Shown: positions 53,055 to 62,817 of the stretch, one piece after another | Position numbering within the stretch: the first letter of the stretch is position 1 | Layout of the letters: every line of letters begins with the position of its first letter | Assembly: GCF_020171285.1 (NCBI RefSeq) | Contig: NZ_JAIUZI010000001.1 | Span: 310,001 to 374,000, forward strand | Origin: Seohaeicola saemankumensis | GTDB lineage: Bacteria > Pseudomonadota > Alphaproteobacteria > Rhodobacterales > Rhodobacteraceae | Reading direction: 5' to 3' | DNA: 64,000 bases | The notes under the pieces: model-generated | Databases searched by the model: none | The model's input: the letters and a program-made list of their open reading frames with translations, nothing else | What the model was told of the DNA's origin: nothing | Made by a program: the position numbers and the translations under genes

Positions 53055-56000
53055 TTAGTAATCGCGCTGGAAGAAGAAGCCGATACCGGTTTCCCCCGCG
53101 TTGTCGACGGTGCCGCGCACGGTCAGCGACTCTGAGACATCGAGGTTGAGGTTCAGCTCGGTCTCGCCCTTGGTGTTGACCGTGACGTCGGTATACAGGT
53201 TGTCCGCCAGATAGGCGCCGGCGCCTAGGCGGCCGCCACCGGCGCCGTCGCTGCCGATGTCCACCGTGTCGACCCCGGTTTCATCCTTGATCTTCTTCTG
53301 TGTCTTGCCGCCGCTGCGCAGGGTGGCCAGCGATGCCGCCATCTGGGCGATCTGGAACGGCGAGATGTCCGAGGCGCGGTTGCCGAACAACAGCATCGCC
53401 AGTGCCTCTTCCGAGGGGCGCTCGGGCTCGGAAAATACATTGACGGTAGGCGAATTCATGGGGCCCGTGATTTCGATCGTGGCGGTGCCGTCGGATGTCG
53501 CGGTGGCCGATTCAAACTCGACATACGGCGTCAGGTCGCCCTGCAATGTGATCAGACCCTTGGTCAGCTTCAACCGGCGCCCCAGCAGGTCGAGGTTGCC
53601 GCGGATCAGTTCGATCTGCCCCGACGGCTCCACCCGCAAAGTGGTGCCGCCGATCCTGAGATCGCCACCCAGTTCCGCGTTCAGGCCAAAGCCGGTTGCG
53701 AACACCCTGTTCCGCGCGACCAGTTCGACATCCAGCCCGATGGCCGGGCCGCTGCCGCTCTTGGTCACTTGGGTCAGCCCGGCGTGGTCACGGGTGGCAT
53801 AGACCGGCCCGGGTTCCGCGGTGTGGCGGATATCCGGGATCGGCGCGGCGCCGACGGCACCGGAGACGGCGTTCAGATTGATCTCGGTTTCGCCGAAATC
53901 AATGCGGCCGGACAGGTTGGCATTGCCCGCCAGCGGCCCGGCAAACACCAGTTGCCCGTTGGCCGATGAGGTAAAGCTGATGTTGTCGGTCAGCACCATC
54001 TGCAGGATCTGGATGGTCAGCCGGCCGTCAAAGGGCGGCAACAGCGCAACCGGTCCGCTGACGCGGAAACCGCCCCCGGCGGGCAGGCCGCCGTTGACCA
54101 GGATATTGGCCTGGCTGCCCGCCAGCGTCACCGTCGCGCCGATGGGGTCGATGGTCTGGGCGATCGAGGGAATGGCAAAGGTCGTGCCTGAGGTGGTGAT
54201 GGTCCCGCTGACCGCATCCAGTGACGGCTGCCCCCTGACGGCGAGGTCAAAGGCGGCGGTGCCCTGCACCGAGTTGGGCGAGATGAACAGGTTGGCCGCG
54301 CCCAGCTGTACCTGGCCCTTTGCGGTCAGATCGGCATTACCCGATGTTTCGTCATAGGTTCCGGCCACGGCGGCGGTGATCTGGGCCGGTCCTTCGGCCT
54401 GCGTGTCGATTGTCCATGTGCCGTTCTGGCGGATCGCCTTGCCCTTGGCCCGCAGCGCACCGGCGAATTCGGGCACGAACCGTTCCAGCCGGTCCAGCAT
54501 CGCGTCAAAGGTCACATCTGCGTTGCCCTTGGGATCAAGCGTGCCCGACAGGTTGGCGTACGAACTGTCGGGCCCCTTGACGCTGACCTCGCCATCCCAC
54601 AGTGTGCCGTCCTGCTGCGCGTCGCCTGTCAGGGACAGCGGGCCCGAGATCAGCGTTGTCACCCGCGCCAGATCGTCCAGACCGGCGCGGAAGGTCAGCG
54701 CGCTGTCGGTGCTGTTGAGCCGGCCTTTGACATTGGCGTCCAGCGCGGTGCCGTCCAGGGTCAGATCCCGGATGTTGGTGACGGCGGTGTCGCGCGCGGC
54801 GTCCAGGTGCAGCGTGGTGGTTCCCGTGATCAGCGCGTCGACCTGGTCGATCCCGGCCTTCAGATCCTGACCGGTGACGTCCAGAACCGCGTCAAAGGTC
54901 AGATCCTGCGGCGCCACCTTGCCGGACAGATTGGCCCTGACAGATCCGGCGATGTCCCGGCCCGCCAGCTCGGCGAACCACGATATGTCGCTGGCGGAGA
55001 GCTCGGCGTCGCCATCGAACTGGTATGTCTTGGGATCAAGCGTGCCGTCCAGCCGGACAAAGGAGCTGTCCGGGCCGTTCAGATCCAGTTTCGCGTCCCA
55101 CAGCCCGCTGGTCTGCCGGGCATCGCCGGCCAGGGTCACCGGCCCCGAGACCAGCGGCGTGACCCGCGCCACGTCGTCCAGCGCCGCGCGGAAGGTCAGG
55201 TCGCTGTCGGTGCTGCTGATCTTGCCCTTGGCATTGGCATCCACGGCGGTGCCGTTCAGGGTAAAGGCGCGGATGTCCGTGCCCGTGGTATCGCGCGCCG
55301 CGTCCAGATGCAGCGTCGTGGTCCCCGGCAGCAGCGCGTCGGCCTGTTCGATCCCGGCCTTCAGATCCTGCCCGGTGACGTCCAGAACCATGTCAAAGGT
55401 GCCGTTCAGCGGCGCCACCTGTCCGCTCATCCGCGCCGAGACCGCACCGGCGATATCCTGACCCGCCAGTGCCGCGAAGCGCGACAGGTCGCGCGCTTCG
55501 ACACCGACGTCGCCATCCATGTGAAAGCCGCTGTCGAGCCCGGAAATCCGTCCGTCCAGATCGGCGGAATACCCCGCGCCGCGCAGGGTAAAATCGCGCA
55601 GGTCGAGAACACCGCTCTGCGGCGTCGCGAAATGACCGGCCAGCCTGACGTCCGTTCCGACCGCCTGATTGAGCGCATCGTCGGCAAAAACCAGCCCCGC
55701 CAGCGCCGCCTGCAGATCGCCGTCGAGGTTGAACCCTTCGGTCTGTTCCAGGGTGCCCTTGCCGGTCACTTCGGCGTGCTCCAGCTTCAGGTCGGGCTGT
55801 GCGAAACGATCGGCGGTCAGAGCCAAATCCCAGGCGTTGCCCTGCGCAGTGTCAAAGTCGAGCTTGAACCCGGCCCGGCCCAGCGTGGTGCGCGGACCGG
55901 TCAGGGGCAGCACAACCGCGTCTCCCTGCGGCGGGGTGATGCCGCCACTGGCCTTGATGGCCTCCAGCGTCCCGTCCGCCGCCAGCGCCAGGGTACCATC

Positions 56001-57020
56001 TAGGGTCAACGCGTCCGACCCGAGCGTCAGCCGCGCGATTTCCAGCCGCCCGTCGGGGTCGCGGCGTCCGGCCACATCCAGCACCGTACTGACGCCAAAG
56101 AAGCTGCGGTAATCTTCGGGCAGCATCGGGGTCACGTCCCCCTGCAGCCCGGCGGTAAAGGCGATACTGCCCTTTGCCGGTTCTGCGCCGCTGTCGGCGT
56201 CTGCCCCGGACGGGGCGTTCGGGGCAGGCACCTCCTGCAGGCGGACCTGTCCGGCCAGACGTTCGGCATCCTCGGTGGCCAGCGTGATGTCGGCGGTGAA
56301 GTCGGTGACCGGGCCGCTGCCCTTGGCGGTCAGCAACAAGGGCGGGCTGTCCGGCATCTTCAAGACGGTCGAAATCAGCCCGCCGGCGTCCTCGACCACT
56401 TTCAGATCAAGGTCGATCTGACTGGTCTCATTGGCGAATTTCGCGATCAGGTCGATCTCGTCGCCGGGCCGGTCCAGCCGTTTGATCGCCATGTTGGCAT
56501 CCAGCGCCCCGTCGGCCAGGGTCAGCGCCCCGGCAATCGACAGTTCCGCCGCCTTGCCGATCAGCGGCTCGCCCAGTTCGAACCGGTCGACACGGATCTC
56601 GCCCAGTTCGATCGCCACCGGCAGTTCGGGCACCTGGAACGGTTGCGCCTCGGCCGTCGGCAGCTCGGCCGGGGCGGGCGTCGGCTTGGGCTTGCGGGCG
56701 ACGATGATCTCTTCGGCGCTCAGCGCATTGACCGAGAACCGGCCCCGCACCAGCGCCAGCCGGTTCCAGTCCAGCACCGCACCCGAGATTGTCAGCCAGA
56801 CGCCGTCGTCATCGGCGACGGTCAGTTCCTGAATGGTGGCGCGGGCGCTCAGCGCGCCTTCGAGGCCGACCACCCTGATCTGCCGGTTGTCACCCGACAG
56901 CGTGTCCTGAAGGAAGTTGACCAGCATGCCGCCGGATTCTTCCTCCTCGGTGTCCTGCGCCGCCACCGGGCCGGAAAGGCAGGCGGCCATCGCGAGGGTA
57001 TATGCAAGTGCGCGTCTCAA
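53055..57020 (-). CDS. tamB: Translocation and assembly module subunit TamB
   Basis: The 1321-residue periplasm-spanning protein has an N-terminal signal/anchor (ALAYTLAMAACLSGPVAA) and a long beta-helical body of repeating strands, with near-identical internal blocks such as DLKAGIEQADALLPGTTTLHLDAARDT and DLKAGIDQVDALITGTTTLHLDAARDT. The C-terminal DUF490 domain ends GIGFFFQRDY, as TamB proteins do. It bridges the inner membrane to TamA and helps lipid transport and assembly of outer-membrane proteins. The start is TTG at 57020, overlapping the tamA stop (TTGA). Confidence 0.93.
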   Translation of the reverse strand: MRRALAYTLAMAACLSGPVAAQDTEEEESGGMLVNFLQDTLSGDNRQIRVVGLEGALSARATIQELTVADDDGVWLTISGAVLDWNRLALVRGRFSVNALSAEEIIVARKPKPTPAPAELPTAEAQPFQVPELPVAIELGEIRVDRFELGEPLIGKAAELSIAGALTLADGALDANMAIKRLDRPGDEIDLIAKFANETSQIDLDLKVVEDAGGLISTVLKMPDSPPLLLTAKGSGPVTDFTADITLATEDAERLAGQVRLQEVPAPNAPSGADADSGAEPAKGSIAFTAGLQGDVTPMLPEDYRSFFGVSTVLDVAGRRDPDGRLEIARLTLGSDALTLDGTLALAADGTLEAIKASGGITPPQGDAVVLPLTGPRTTLGRAGFKLDFDTAQGNAWDLALTADRFAQPDLKLEHAEVTGKGTLEQTEGFNLDGDLQAALAGLVFADDALNQAVGTDVRLAGHFATPQSGVLDLRDFTLRGAGYSADLDGRISGLDSGFHMDGDVGVEARDLSRFAALAGQDIAGAVSARMSGQVAPLNGTFDMVLDVTGQDLKAGIEQADALLPGTTTLHLDAARDTTGTDIRAFTLNGTAVDANAKGKISSTDSDLTFRAALDDVARVTPLVSGPVTLAGDARQTSGLWDAKLDLNGPDSSFVRLDGTLDPKTYQFDGDAELSASDISWFAELAGRDIAGSVRANLSGKVAPQDLTFDAVLDVTGQDLKAGIDQVDALITGTTTLHLDAARDTAVTNIRDLTLDGTALDANVKGRLNSTDSALTFRAGLDDLARVTTLISGPLSLTGDAQQDGTLWDGEVSVKGPDSSYANLSGTLDPKGNADVTFDAMLDRLERFVPEFAGALRAKGKAIRQNGTWTIDTQAEGPAQITAAVAGTYDETSGNADLTAKGQVQLGAANLFISPNSVQGTAAFDLAVRGQPSLDAVSGTITTSGTTFAIPSIAQTIDPIGATVTLAGSQANILVNGGLPAGGGFRVSGPVALLPPFDGRLTIQILQMVLTDNISFTSSANGQLVFAGPLAGNANLSGRIDFGETEINLNAVSGAVGAAPIPDIRHTAEPGPVYATRDHAGLTQVTKSGSGPAIGLDVELVARNRVFATGFGLNAELGGDLRIGGTTLRVEPSGQIELIRGNLDLLGRRLKLTKGLITLQGDLTPYVEFESATATSDGTATIEITGPMNSPTVNVFSEPERPSEEALAMLLFGNRASDISPFQIAQMAASLATLRSGGKTQKKIKDETGVDTVDIGSDGAGGGRLGAGAYLADNLYTDVTVNTKGETELNLNLDVSESLTVRGTVDNAGETGIGFFFQRDY

Positions 57021-58831
57021 AATGCCTGTCCTATGCCGATATAGAATTGCAGCCCGTCGCCGGTGCTCCCGTCAACCGGATAGGCCAGATCGAACCGGAT
57101 CGGCCCAAATCCGCCCAGATCATAGCGCACGCCAAGCCCGGCGCCGGAGTGGTATGGCGAATTGGTGTCGACGAAACTGTCGGCATCGACGGAGCCGTAG
57201 TCGTAGAAGCCGACCAGCCAGATTTTCTCGGTAATCTGGCCGCGCAGTTCCATCGATGCGCCCAGAAACGACCGGCCACCGGCAATATCGCTGGCCGGCG
57301 GCACCGGAATGCCGAGGGATTCGTAGGGTTGCCCGCGCACGGACCCGGCCCCGCCGGAAAAGAACAGCAGGTCGGGCGAGGTGCCGGCCTGCGATGATCC
57401 GACGATGGAGCCGACCTGCAGCCGACCGGCCAGAACGACCCGGCCCGACGCACCCAGAGACATGTACCCGCGCCCGTCCACATAGGCCCGCGCGCCAGAT
57501 TCGGTGCCCGAGATCCCGGCGTAGGGCGTCAGTTGCGCGCTCACGAAAAAGCCGTTGCGCGCATCGACGGGGTTGTCGCGGCGGTCCCACTCCAGCTTGC
57601 CCGGCAGGGCGACATATCTGAACTTGCGGTCCGTGCCAAAGGCGTCGTCGGCGACAGAGTAGGACGCGGCAAGCGCCAGTTCGCCGTACAGGTAATCCGA
57701 GAACACCCGGCGCACACCGACGCCCGCGACGGTCCGCCACGAACTGAAATGTTCGCGGTTCAGCCGCTCGATTTCAAAGGTGTAGTACAGGCTGTCGTCG
57801 GGGCCCAGCTTGTCGGGCTGGTCGAGACGCACGGCAAGGCGCCCGTCAATGTCCTCGGATCCGCCGATGTTGCCGATCCGGGCTTCGAACCGGAACCGGT
57901 CGGCGCCGCCGAACAGGTTGCGGTGCATCCAGATCGCGCTGAGGTCCAATCCCTCGCTGGACGACAGTTCCGCACCGAACGACAGGTACCTTTTGGGCAG
58001 ATCCTCAAAGGTCGCTTCGACGTCCAGCGTGCCGTCGGCATTGGGGATTTCCGCCTCGCGCAGCGCCACGGTCGAAAACGCACCGGTGCGCCGCAGGCGG
58101 GTGGCCGTCTTCTGCAGCTTGTCGGGATCGTACACTTCGCCCGTGGGAAAGCCCGCGATCGCGCGGATCGATTCCGGTCTGACATCGCTTTGCCCGGTCA
58201 GGGTCATCTTGCCAAACCGCAGACGCGGGCCGGGGGACAGGCGGATATCGGCATCCAGCCGGGATTTCAGGTGGTTTGCGGTGATCTTCTGATCGCCGAC
58301 CCTGGCCTTGGCGTGCCCGGCATAGCGCCAGCCGGTCACCCCGGCCGAGGCGGCATCGCGGATCGCGCCTGTGGTGGCGGTCGCGCCCGACCGATAGGTC
58401 TGCGGTATCTCGGTGCCCGGCGCCAGCGGTCCGACATCGGCGCGGCCAAACACAAACTTCGGGCCGGTCTGGACCGTGATTTCAATCTTGCCGACCTGCG
58501 CGGGCAGGTACAGCGGCTGGATCGAGGCGGCCTCGCGCCCATCCAAACGGATGTTCACCACCGGGCTGAAGTAGCCTTCGTCATAGAGCACCTGAACCAT
58601 GGTGCGATAATCCGACAGCGCGGCGGCGAGCAGTTCCTGCACCGTTGTCAGGCCGCTGGCTTCGGCGCCCATCACCGCCGAGGCCCCCGACAGCCGCTCC
58701 TGCAACTCCTCTGGCGCACCGGGCGCGGTCAGCGCGGTTTCATAAGCGTCCGCAGCCGTGGCCGCGGCCGTCAAAAACAGGCCAAACAGAGTGTTCCGCA
58801 ACGCGGTTTGCACCCGGTTTCTTGACGTCAT
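57017..58831 (-). CDS. tamA: Outer-membrane TamA (BamA/Omp85 family)
   Basis: From the ATG at 58831, preceded by GGGAGCAGG, the protein has 604 residues. It has a signal peptide (NTLFGLFLTAAATAADA), POTRA domains at about 70-260 with repeats ending in VPVFDPDKLQKTATRLRRTGAF-like segments, and a C-terminal 16-strand barrel with the Omp85 signature FSGGAGSVRGQPYESLG and the terminal strand GDGLQFYIGIGQAF ending in Phe. It inserts into the outer membrane and partners with TamB, with which it overlaps by 4 bp. Confidence 0.94.
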   Translation of the reverse strand: MTSRNRVQTALRNTLFGLFLTAAATAADAYETALTAPGAPEELQERLSGASAVMGAEASGLTTVQELLAAALSDYRTMVQVLYDEGYFSPVVNIRLDGREAASIQPLYLPAQVGKIEITVQTGPKFVFGRADVGPLAPGTEIPQTYRSGATATTGAIRDAASAGVTGWRYAGHAKARVGDQKITANHLKSRLDADIRLSPGPRLRFGKMTLTGQSDVRPESIRAIAGFPTGEVYDPDKLQKTATRLRRTGAFSTVALREAEIPNADGTLDVEATFEDLPKRYLSFGAELSSSEGLDLSAIWMHRNLFGGADRFRFEARIGNIGGSEDIDGRLAVRLDQPDKLGPDDSLYYTFEIERLNREHFSSWRTVAGVGVRRVFSDYLYGELALAASYSVADDAFGTDRKFRYVALPGKLEWDRRDNPVDARNGFFVSAQLTPYAGISGTESGARAYVDGRGYMSLGASGRVVLAGRLQVGSIVGSSQAGTSPDLLFFSGGAGSVRGQPYESLGIPVPPASDIAGGRSFLGASMELRGQITEKIWLVGFYDYGSVDADSFVDTNSPYHSGAGLGVRYDLGGFGPIRFDLAYPVDGSTGDGLQFYIGIGQAF

Positions 58832-59066
58832 GACCTGCTCCCTAACCACAACAGCATGCCCGGAAAGCCATCCCAGCGCATCAACAACTTAGCTCTTACA
58901 TCCCGAATACCACATCATATGGTAGAGATTGAATGGTTTTCACGCCCATTACCTGTGTCACGTAGCGCGGAGGGGCCGACGTGACCACCGGCAATTCGCG
59001 GTTTGTCGGATCAACGTCCCGGTCTGCGTTTATCGTCAGCGATTTCAGCAACTTTCGTCGGGTAAT

Positions 59067-60062
59067 TCAGGTGGCGGTCTTGCCGCTCATCCGGGCGGCG
59101 ACATCCAGCATGCGGGCGGAAAACCCCCATTCGTTGTCATACCAGCCAAAAACGCGCACCTGTCTGGCCCCCGTCATGCGGGTTTCCGGCGTGGCCAGCA
59201 CGATTGATTCGGGCCGCGACCGCAGGTCCGAGGACACCAGCGGCAGGTCGGTCCGGCCCATCACCGGCGACGCGTCGACGGCCCCGGCCAGCGCGGCGGT
59301 GAACCCTTCGCAGGTCATGTCGCGGCCCAGCTGCGCCACCAGATCCACGGCCGACACGCTGGCCGTCGGCACCCGCAGGGCCGCACCGCTGACGCGGCCG
59401 GCAAGATGCGGCAGCACGGTGTCGATCAGGTGGGTGGCGCTGCTGGTTGTCGGCACCATCGACATCGCCCCGGCGCGGCTGCGGGCCAGAGCCCCGCGCG
59501 GCGCATCCACCAGCGGCTGGCTGTTGGTATAGCAGTGGATCGTGGTCATATGCGCCCGGTCGATGCCGGCGATCGTGTCGATCACGCGCAGCAGGGGCGC
59601 CAGCGCATTGGTGGTGCACGAGGCATTGGAGACGATCCGGGCATCGCCCAGCCGGTCCTCGTTCGCGCCCAGCACGACCGTTACCTCGGCGGCGGGCGAT
59701 GGACCCGAGATCAGCACCCGCGCGGCCCCGGCCTGCAGCCCGCGCGCCGCCACGTCCGAGGTGCGCGCGATGCCGGTGCACTCCAGCACCACGTCGACGC
59801 CCGTCAGGTCGGCCGCGCGCAGGTCGGCATGGTGGCTGACCGCGATCCGTCGCCCGGCGACATTCAGCGCCGCATCCTGCGTGGTGACCGGCTCGGGGAA
59901 GGGGCCATAGGTGCTGTCGTATTGAAACAGGTAGGCGCAGCTCTCCAGCGGCGCGATATCGTTGATCAGCACCACCTCGACACCGGCCCGGTCGGGCCGG
60001 GTCAGGATCTGGCGCAGGATGGTGCGGCCGATCCGTCCGAATCCGTTGATCGCAAGTTTCAT
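59067..60062 (-). CDS. Divergent glyceraldehyde-3-phosphate dehydrogenase-like paralogue
   Basis: From the ATG at 60062 ([13 protein letters not shown]) the protein has 331 residues. The catalytic Cys149 is in [12 protein letters not shown], and the His176 partner is in MTTIHCYT. The phosphate-site loop normally reading PTSTGAA is PTTSSAT here, so the Thr-Gly that binds inorganic phosphate in GAPDH is lost. An Epd-like (erythrose-4-phosphate) or other aldehyde substrate is possible. The gene at 9930 is the standard paralogue. No pyridoxine gene is adjacent. A longer frame to 60095 has no site and was rejected. Confidence 0.85.
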   Translation of the reverse strand: MKLAINGFGRIGRTILRQILTRPDRAGVEVVLINDIAPLESCAYLFQYDSTYGPFPEPVTTQDAALNVAGRRIAVSHHADLRAADLTGVDVVLECTGIARTSDVAARGLQAGAARVLISGPSPAAEVTVVLGANEDRLGDARIVSNASCTTNALAPLLRVIDTIAGIDRAHMTTIHCYTNSQPLVDAPRGALARSRAGAMSMVPTTSSATHLIDTVLPHLAGRVSGAALRVPTASVSAVDLVAQLGRDMTCEGFTAALAGAVDASPVMGRTDLPLVSSDLRSRPESIVLATPETRMTGARQVRVFGWYDNEWGFSARMLDVAARMSGKTAT

Positions 60063-60128
60063 GGCACAGCTATTGCAGGAGTTCCCGGCGCTCACAACAC
60101 CGCCGGAACATCACGTTTTCCGGCGGGA

Positions 60129-60473
60129 TCAGCCCTGCGGCGCGGTGCTGGCGGGGCAGCTGAGCTGGGCGTAAAACTGGCCCATGTCGTTGGAATACAT
60201 GCTCGATCGGATCGGGGTGCAGCCGGTCGCCGCCTGCATCGCGCGCGAGGCCTGCACCACACGCGGAACCGCCGGCGGGCCATAGGGGTTGAGGTTGTTG
60301 TTGTCGCGCTGCGCCCTGGCCTTGGTGCGGTCCTCGGCATCCTGCCAGACCGTCCATGTGCGGCCCATGACATTGACCTGTTTCGCCACGACGTCGCCGC
60401 CAAACAGCTGCGGTGCGGTCAGTTCGGCACAGCCGGACAGGGCCATCAGGCCAATCAGCGCCATTTTCTTCAT
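60129..60473 (-). CDS. Small predicted lipoprotein of unknown function
   Basis: From the ATG at 60473 the 114-residue protein has a lipobox, MALIGLMALSGC (Cys15), after a basic start. The mature part is short, with ELTAPQLFGGDVVAKQVNVMGRTWTVWQDAEDRTKARAQRDNNNLNPYGPPAVPRVV. It resembles hypothetical exported proteins of Rhodobacteraceae, and no domain is recognised. It probably sits in the inner or outer membrane facing the periplasm. The upstream plus-strand exported-protein pair is divergent (193 bp). Confidence 0.7.
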   Translation of the reverse strand: MKKMALIGLMALSGCAELTAPQLFGGDVVAKQVNVMGRTWTVWQDAEDRTKARAQRDNNNLNPYGPPAVPRVVQASRAMQAATGCTPIRSSMYSNDMGQFYAQLSCPASTAPQG

Positions 60474-60666
60474 CCGGTGCACTCCCTTGGATAACCGCCG
60501 CCTCTCTGTTTGACCAAATTCAGCGCGCACTGTGAAGCCCGAAACGGCCAGTTGCGCGAATTGGTCCGCTCCGCTACCGTTTTCCGGCGGTTGGCACGGC
60601 CCTTTGGACAAGGCAGGATGCAGGGTGTAACAGCATGGAAACCGCAGATTTGTTCAGGATGCCAAA

Positions 60667-61029
60667 ATGAAAAAACTGGTTACCGCCGCTCTTCTGGCCG
60701 CCGGGCTGACCGCGACGATGACGAGCGGCCCCGCCGCCGCGCAGACCCTGTCGCGCATCCTTTCTAACACAGGGCTCAGCCCCGAGGATTTTTCCCTGAT
60801 GGGAGAGGCCGGGCGGCAGCTTTATGACGTGGCCAGCCCGCGTGTCGGCGGCGAACAATCGTGGTCCAATCCGGAATCCGGGTCGTATGGCGTCGCTCGG
60901 CTGGCCGCGATGCAGCAGGGCTGCGCCTCGCTGGTGCATATGGTGCACCCCAAGGGGGTCACGCAAGGCCGGGAAATCCGCACGCGCCTGTGCAAATCCG
61001 CCGAGGGCAAATGGGTGTTGCAGCCGTGA
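60667..61029 (+). CDS. Small exported protein of unknown function
   Basis: The 120-residue protein begins with a clear signal peptide (MKKLVTAALLAAGLTATMTSGPAAAQ). The mature part has two Cys residues and includes LMGEAGRQLYDVASPRVGGEQSWSNPESGSYGVARL, and WVLQP at the end. No family is recognised. Its last bases overlap the start of the next frame, so the two are probably cotranslated. Confidence 0.7.
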   Translation: MKKLVTAALLAAGLTATMTSGPAAAQTLSRILSNTGLSPEDFSLMGEAGRQLYDVASPRVGGEQSWSNPESGSYGVARLAAMQQGCASLVHMVHPKGVTQGREIRTRLCKSAEGKWVLQP

Positions 61030-61994
61030 CAAGGGCGGCGCTGCGGTGTCTGGCCATCGTGGGGCTGATGCTGGTTGCACGGGCGGCGGCGGCGCAGGAC
61101 TGGATCACCAACAGCTACGATGACGGGTCCTATTTCACCGGCGCGCTCAGCCCGATTGACGGGCCGGGGTTCACGCTGGTGTGCGGCGAACGCTCGCCGC
61201 AAGGGTTGTCCGGGGCCCAGACCGGTAACAACGAACCCGACATAACCGGGCGAAACGCTTTTCGTCTGTACCTCAGCGACACCGACATCGGCCCGCCCGG
61301 GCCGCAGCTGGCCGGGCGTCAGGATGTCCTGATCGTGATCGGAACCACCGGGTACCGGTTACCGCCGATCATATGGAACGAACTGTTCAACACATGGGAA
61401 ACCAATGTCCCGGCGCAGGACCCGGTCTTTGCCGCCATCGCGGCGCAGACCAGCTTTGAAATGCGGTCGGATCAGGGCAGCCACATCGTGCCCGCGCGCG
61501 GCTTTTCAGATGCGCTGGGCCAGCTGACGACCTATTGCCGGTCGATGTTCGCCGCCATCGGCCTGCCATGGGCCGGAACCGCCCCGGCGCCCGACAGGAC
61601 CGCAATGCGGCAGGCGGCCCATGCGCATATCCTCGCCGGCTGCAAGGTCGGGGTGCTGGACCAGAGCGATGCGTTCCTGTTCGGCGAGATCGACGGCGAC
61701 GGCATCGAGGACGTGGTCCTCGACTGGCGCGGGGTGCGCTGTGCCGGGCCGACCCCCTATCCCTATTGCGGCGCGTCGAATTGCTCGGTCGATGTGTTCC
61801 TCAGCAGCCTGTTCCCGCGAAAACAGCGGCCCGAAGGCCTGTTGGCGCTGGGTGCGCGGCTGTTCCCGCTGACCAATGGTAACATGGGGGTGGGCATGTA
61901 CGGCGGTCTGTCGGCCTGCCGCAAGGTTTTTGGCACCACCGATTGCGAGTTCCAGTATTACTGGAACGGAAGCGGCCTCGTCCGGCTGAACTGA
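61011..61994 (+). CDS. Exported Cys-rich protein of unknown function
   Basis: From the ATG at 61011 (MGVAAVTRAALRC...) the protein has 327 residues with a signal peptide ending near RAAAAQDW; GTG at 61026 is an alternative start that overlaps the preceding stop. The mature protein has about ten Cys residues, in segments such as LVCGERS, YCRSMFAA, CAGPTPYPYCGASNCSVDV, and KVFGTTDCEFQYYW, which suggests disulfides in the periplasm. It contains one EF-hand-like DGDGIEDVVLDW. No family is recognised. Confidence 0.68.
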   Translation: MGVAAVTRAALRCLAIVGLMLVARAAAAQDWITNSYDDGSYFTGALSPIDGPGFTLVCGERSPQGLSGAQTGNNEPDITGRNAFRLYLSDTDIGPPGPQLAGRQDVLIVIGTTGYRLPPIIWNELFNTWETNVPAQDPVFAAIAAQTSFEMRSDQGSHIVPARGFSDALGQLTTYCRSMFAAIGLPWAGTAPAPDRTAMRQAAHAHILAGCKVGVLDQSDAFLFGEIDGDGIEDVVLDWRGVRCAGPTPYPYCGASNCSVDVFLSSLFPRKQRPEGLLALGARLFPLTNGNMGVGMYGGLSACRKVFGTTDCEFQYYWNGSGLVRLN

Positions 61995-61997
61995 CGT

Positions 61998-62771
61998 CTA
62001 GACCGCAGTGTCGGCCATGCTCTGGCGCAATTCGGCGGCACAGTTCTGCAGCCCGCGCAACAGCCGATCGAGATTCTCCGGGTCGCCGCGCCCGCGTGCG
62101 CTGGATGTCCCGATCACCGTTTCGGCCGGTCCGCTGACCGGCACCGCCAGACCCACGATGCCGGGTTCGAATTCGCTGTCGGTGACCGCATAGCCGTCCT
62201 GCCGGATGGCCTGAACCCGCTGTCCGATGGAGTCCCGTTCGGCCAGCGACTGCGCTGTATGGCGGGGCAGGGGCGCGGTTTCGATCAGGCGCTCCGCACG
62301 CTCCGGCGTCGTTTCGGCCAACAGCATCCGGCCAAGGCTGGTGTGCATCAAGGGCAGGCGGCTGCCGGGGGTGAAACCCTGCGACACCGGCCCGTCCAAT
62401 ACCGTGGACTGTGCGAGCAGCAGCACGGCGTCGCCGTCCCGTGTCGCCAGGGTGATTTCCGATCCGATGGCGGCGGCGTGGTGATTCAGAACCGGCTGCA
62501 CCCGGCGCCCGAACTGGTTCGCCTGCAGATATCCGCCGGCCAGCGTCAGAACCTTGGGAGTCAGGGCAAACGCGCGCCCGGTCTGCTGCAGGTACCCGGT
62601 GGCGACCAGCGTCAGCGCGCCGCGCCGCGCGGCGGCGCGGTCCTGTCCGGTGCGCCGGGCAATGTCCGCCACGGTCAGGGCCGCGGGCCTGCCGTCAAAG
62701 GCTTCGAGCACGCGCAGACCCTTGGCGAAGGTGGCGGCGATATTGCGGTCCTGGGTGTCCGGCACAGGCAA
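61998..62771 (-). CDS. IclR-family transcriptional regulator
   Basis: The protein has about 257 residues from the TTG at 62771, which follows GGCAGG at a good distance; GTG at 62765 is an alternative. Earlier in-frame starts up to 62873 were rejected because the 34 added codons are A/T-rich and cross the palindrome. The winged HTH is NIAATFAKGLRVLEAFDGRPAALTVADIARRTGQDRAAARRGALTLVATGYL. The C-terminal IclR effector domain follows with RLPLMHTSLGRMLLAE and GIVGLAVPVSG. It is divergent from the Rieske oxygenase and is its probable regulator. Confidence 0.85.
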   Translation of the reverse strand: MPVPDTQDRNIAATFAKGLRVLEAFDGRPAALTVADIARRTGQDRAAARRGALTLVATGYLQQTGRAFALTPKVLTLAGGYLQANQFGRRVQPVLNHHAAAIGSEITLATRDGDAVLLLAQSTVLDGPVSQGFTPGSRLPLMHTSLGRMLLAETTPERAERLIETAPLPRHTAQSLAERDSIGQRVQAIRQDGYAVTDSEFEPGIVGLAVPVSGPAETVIGTSSARGRGDPENLDRLLRGLQNCAAELRQSMADTAV

Positions 62772-62817
62772 GCTTTCTGCCTGCCGACTTGACAGGACGG
62801 GTGAGAGCAGGAAATGT

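Noticed and set aside
61011..61994. Longer start at 60861 for the Cys-rich exported protein
   Set aside because: It would run through the preceding gene in another frame and bury the signal peptide.
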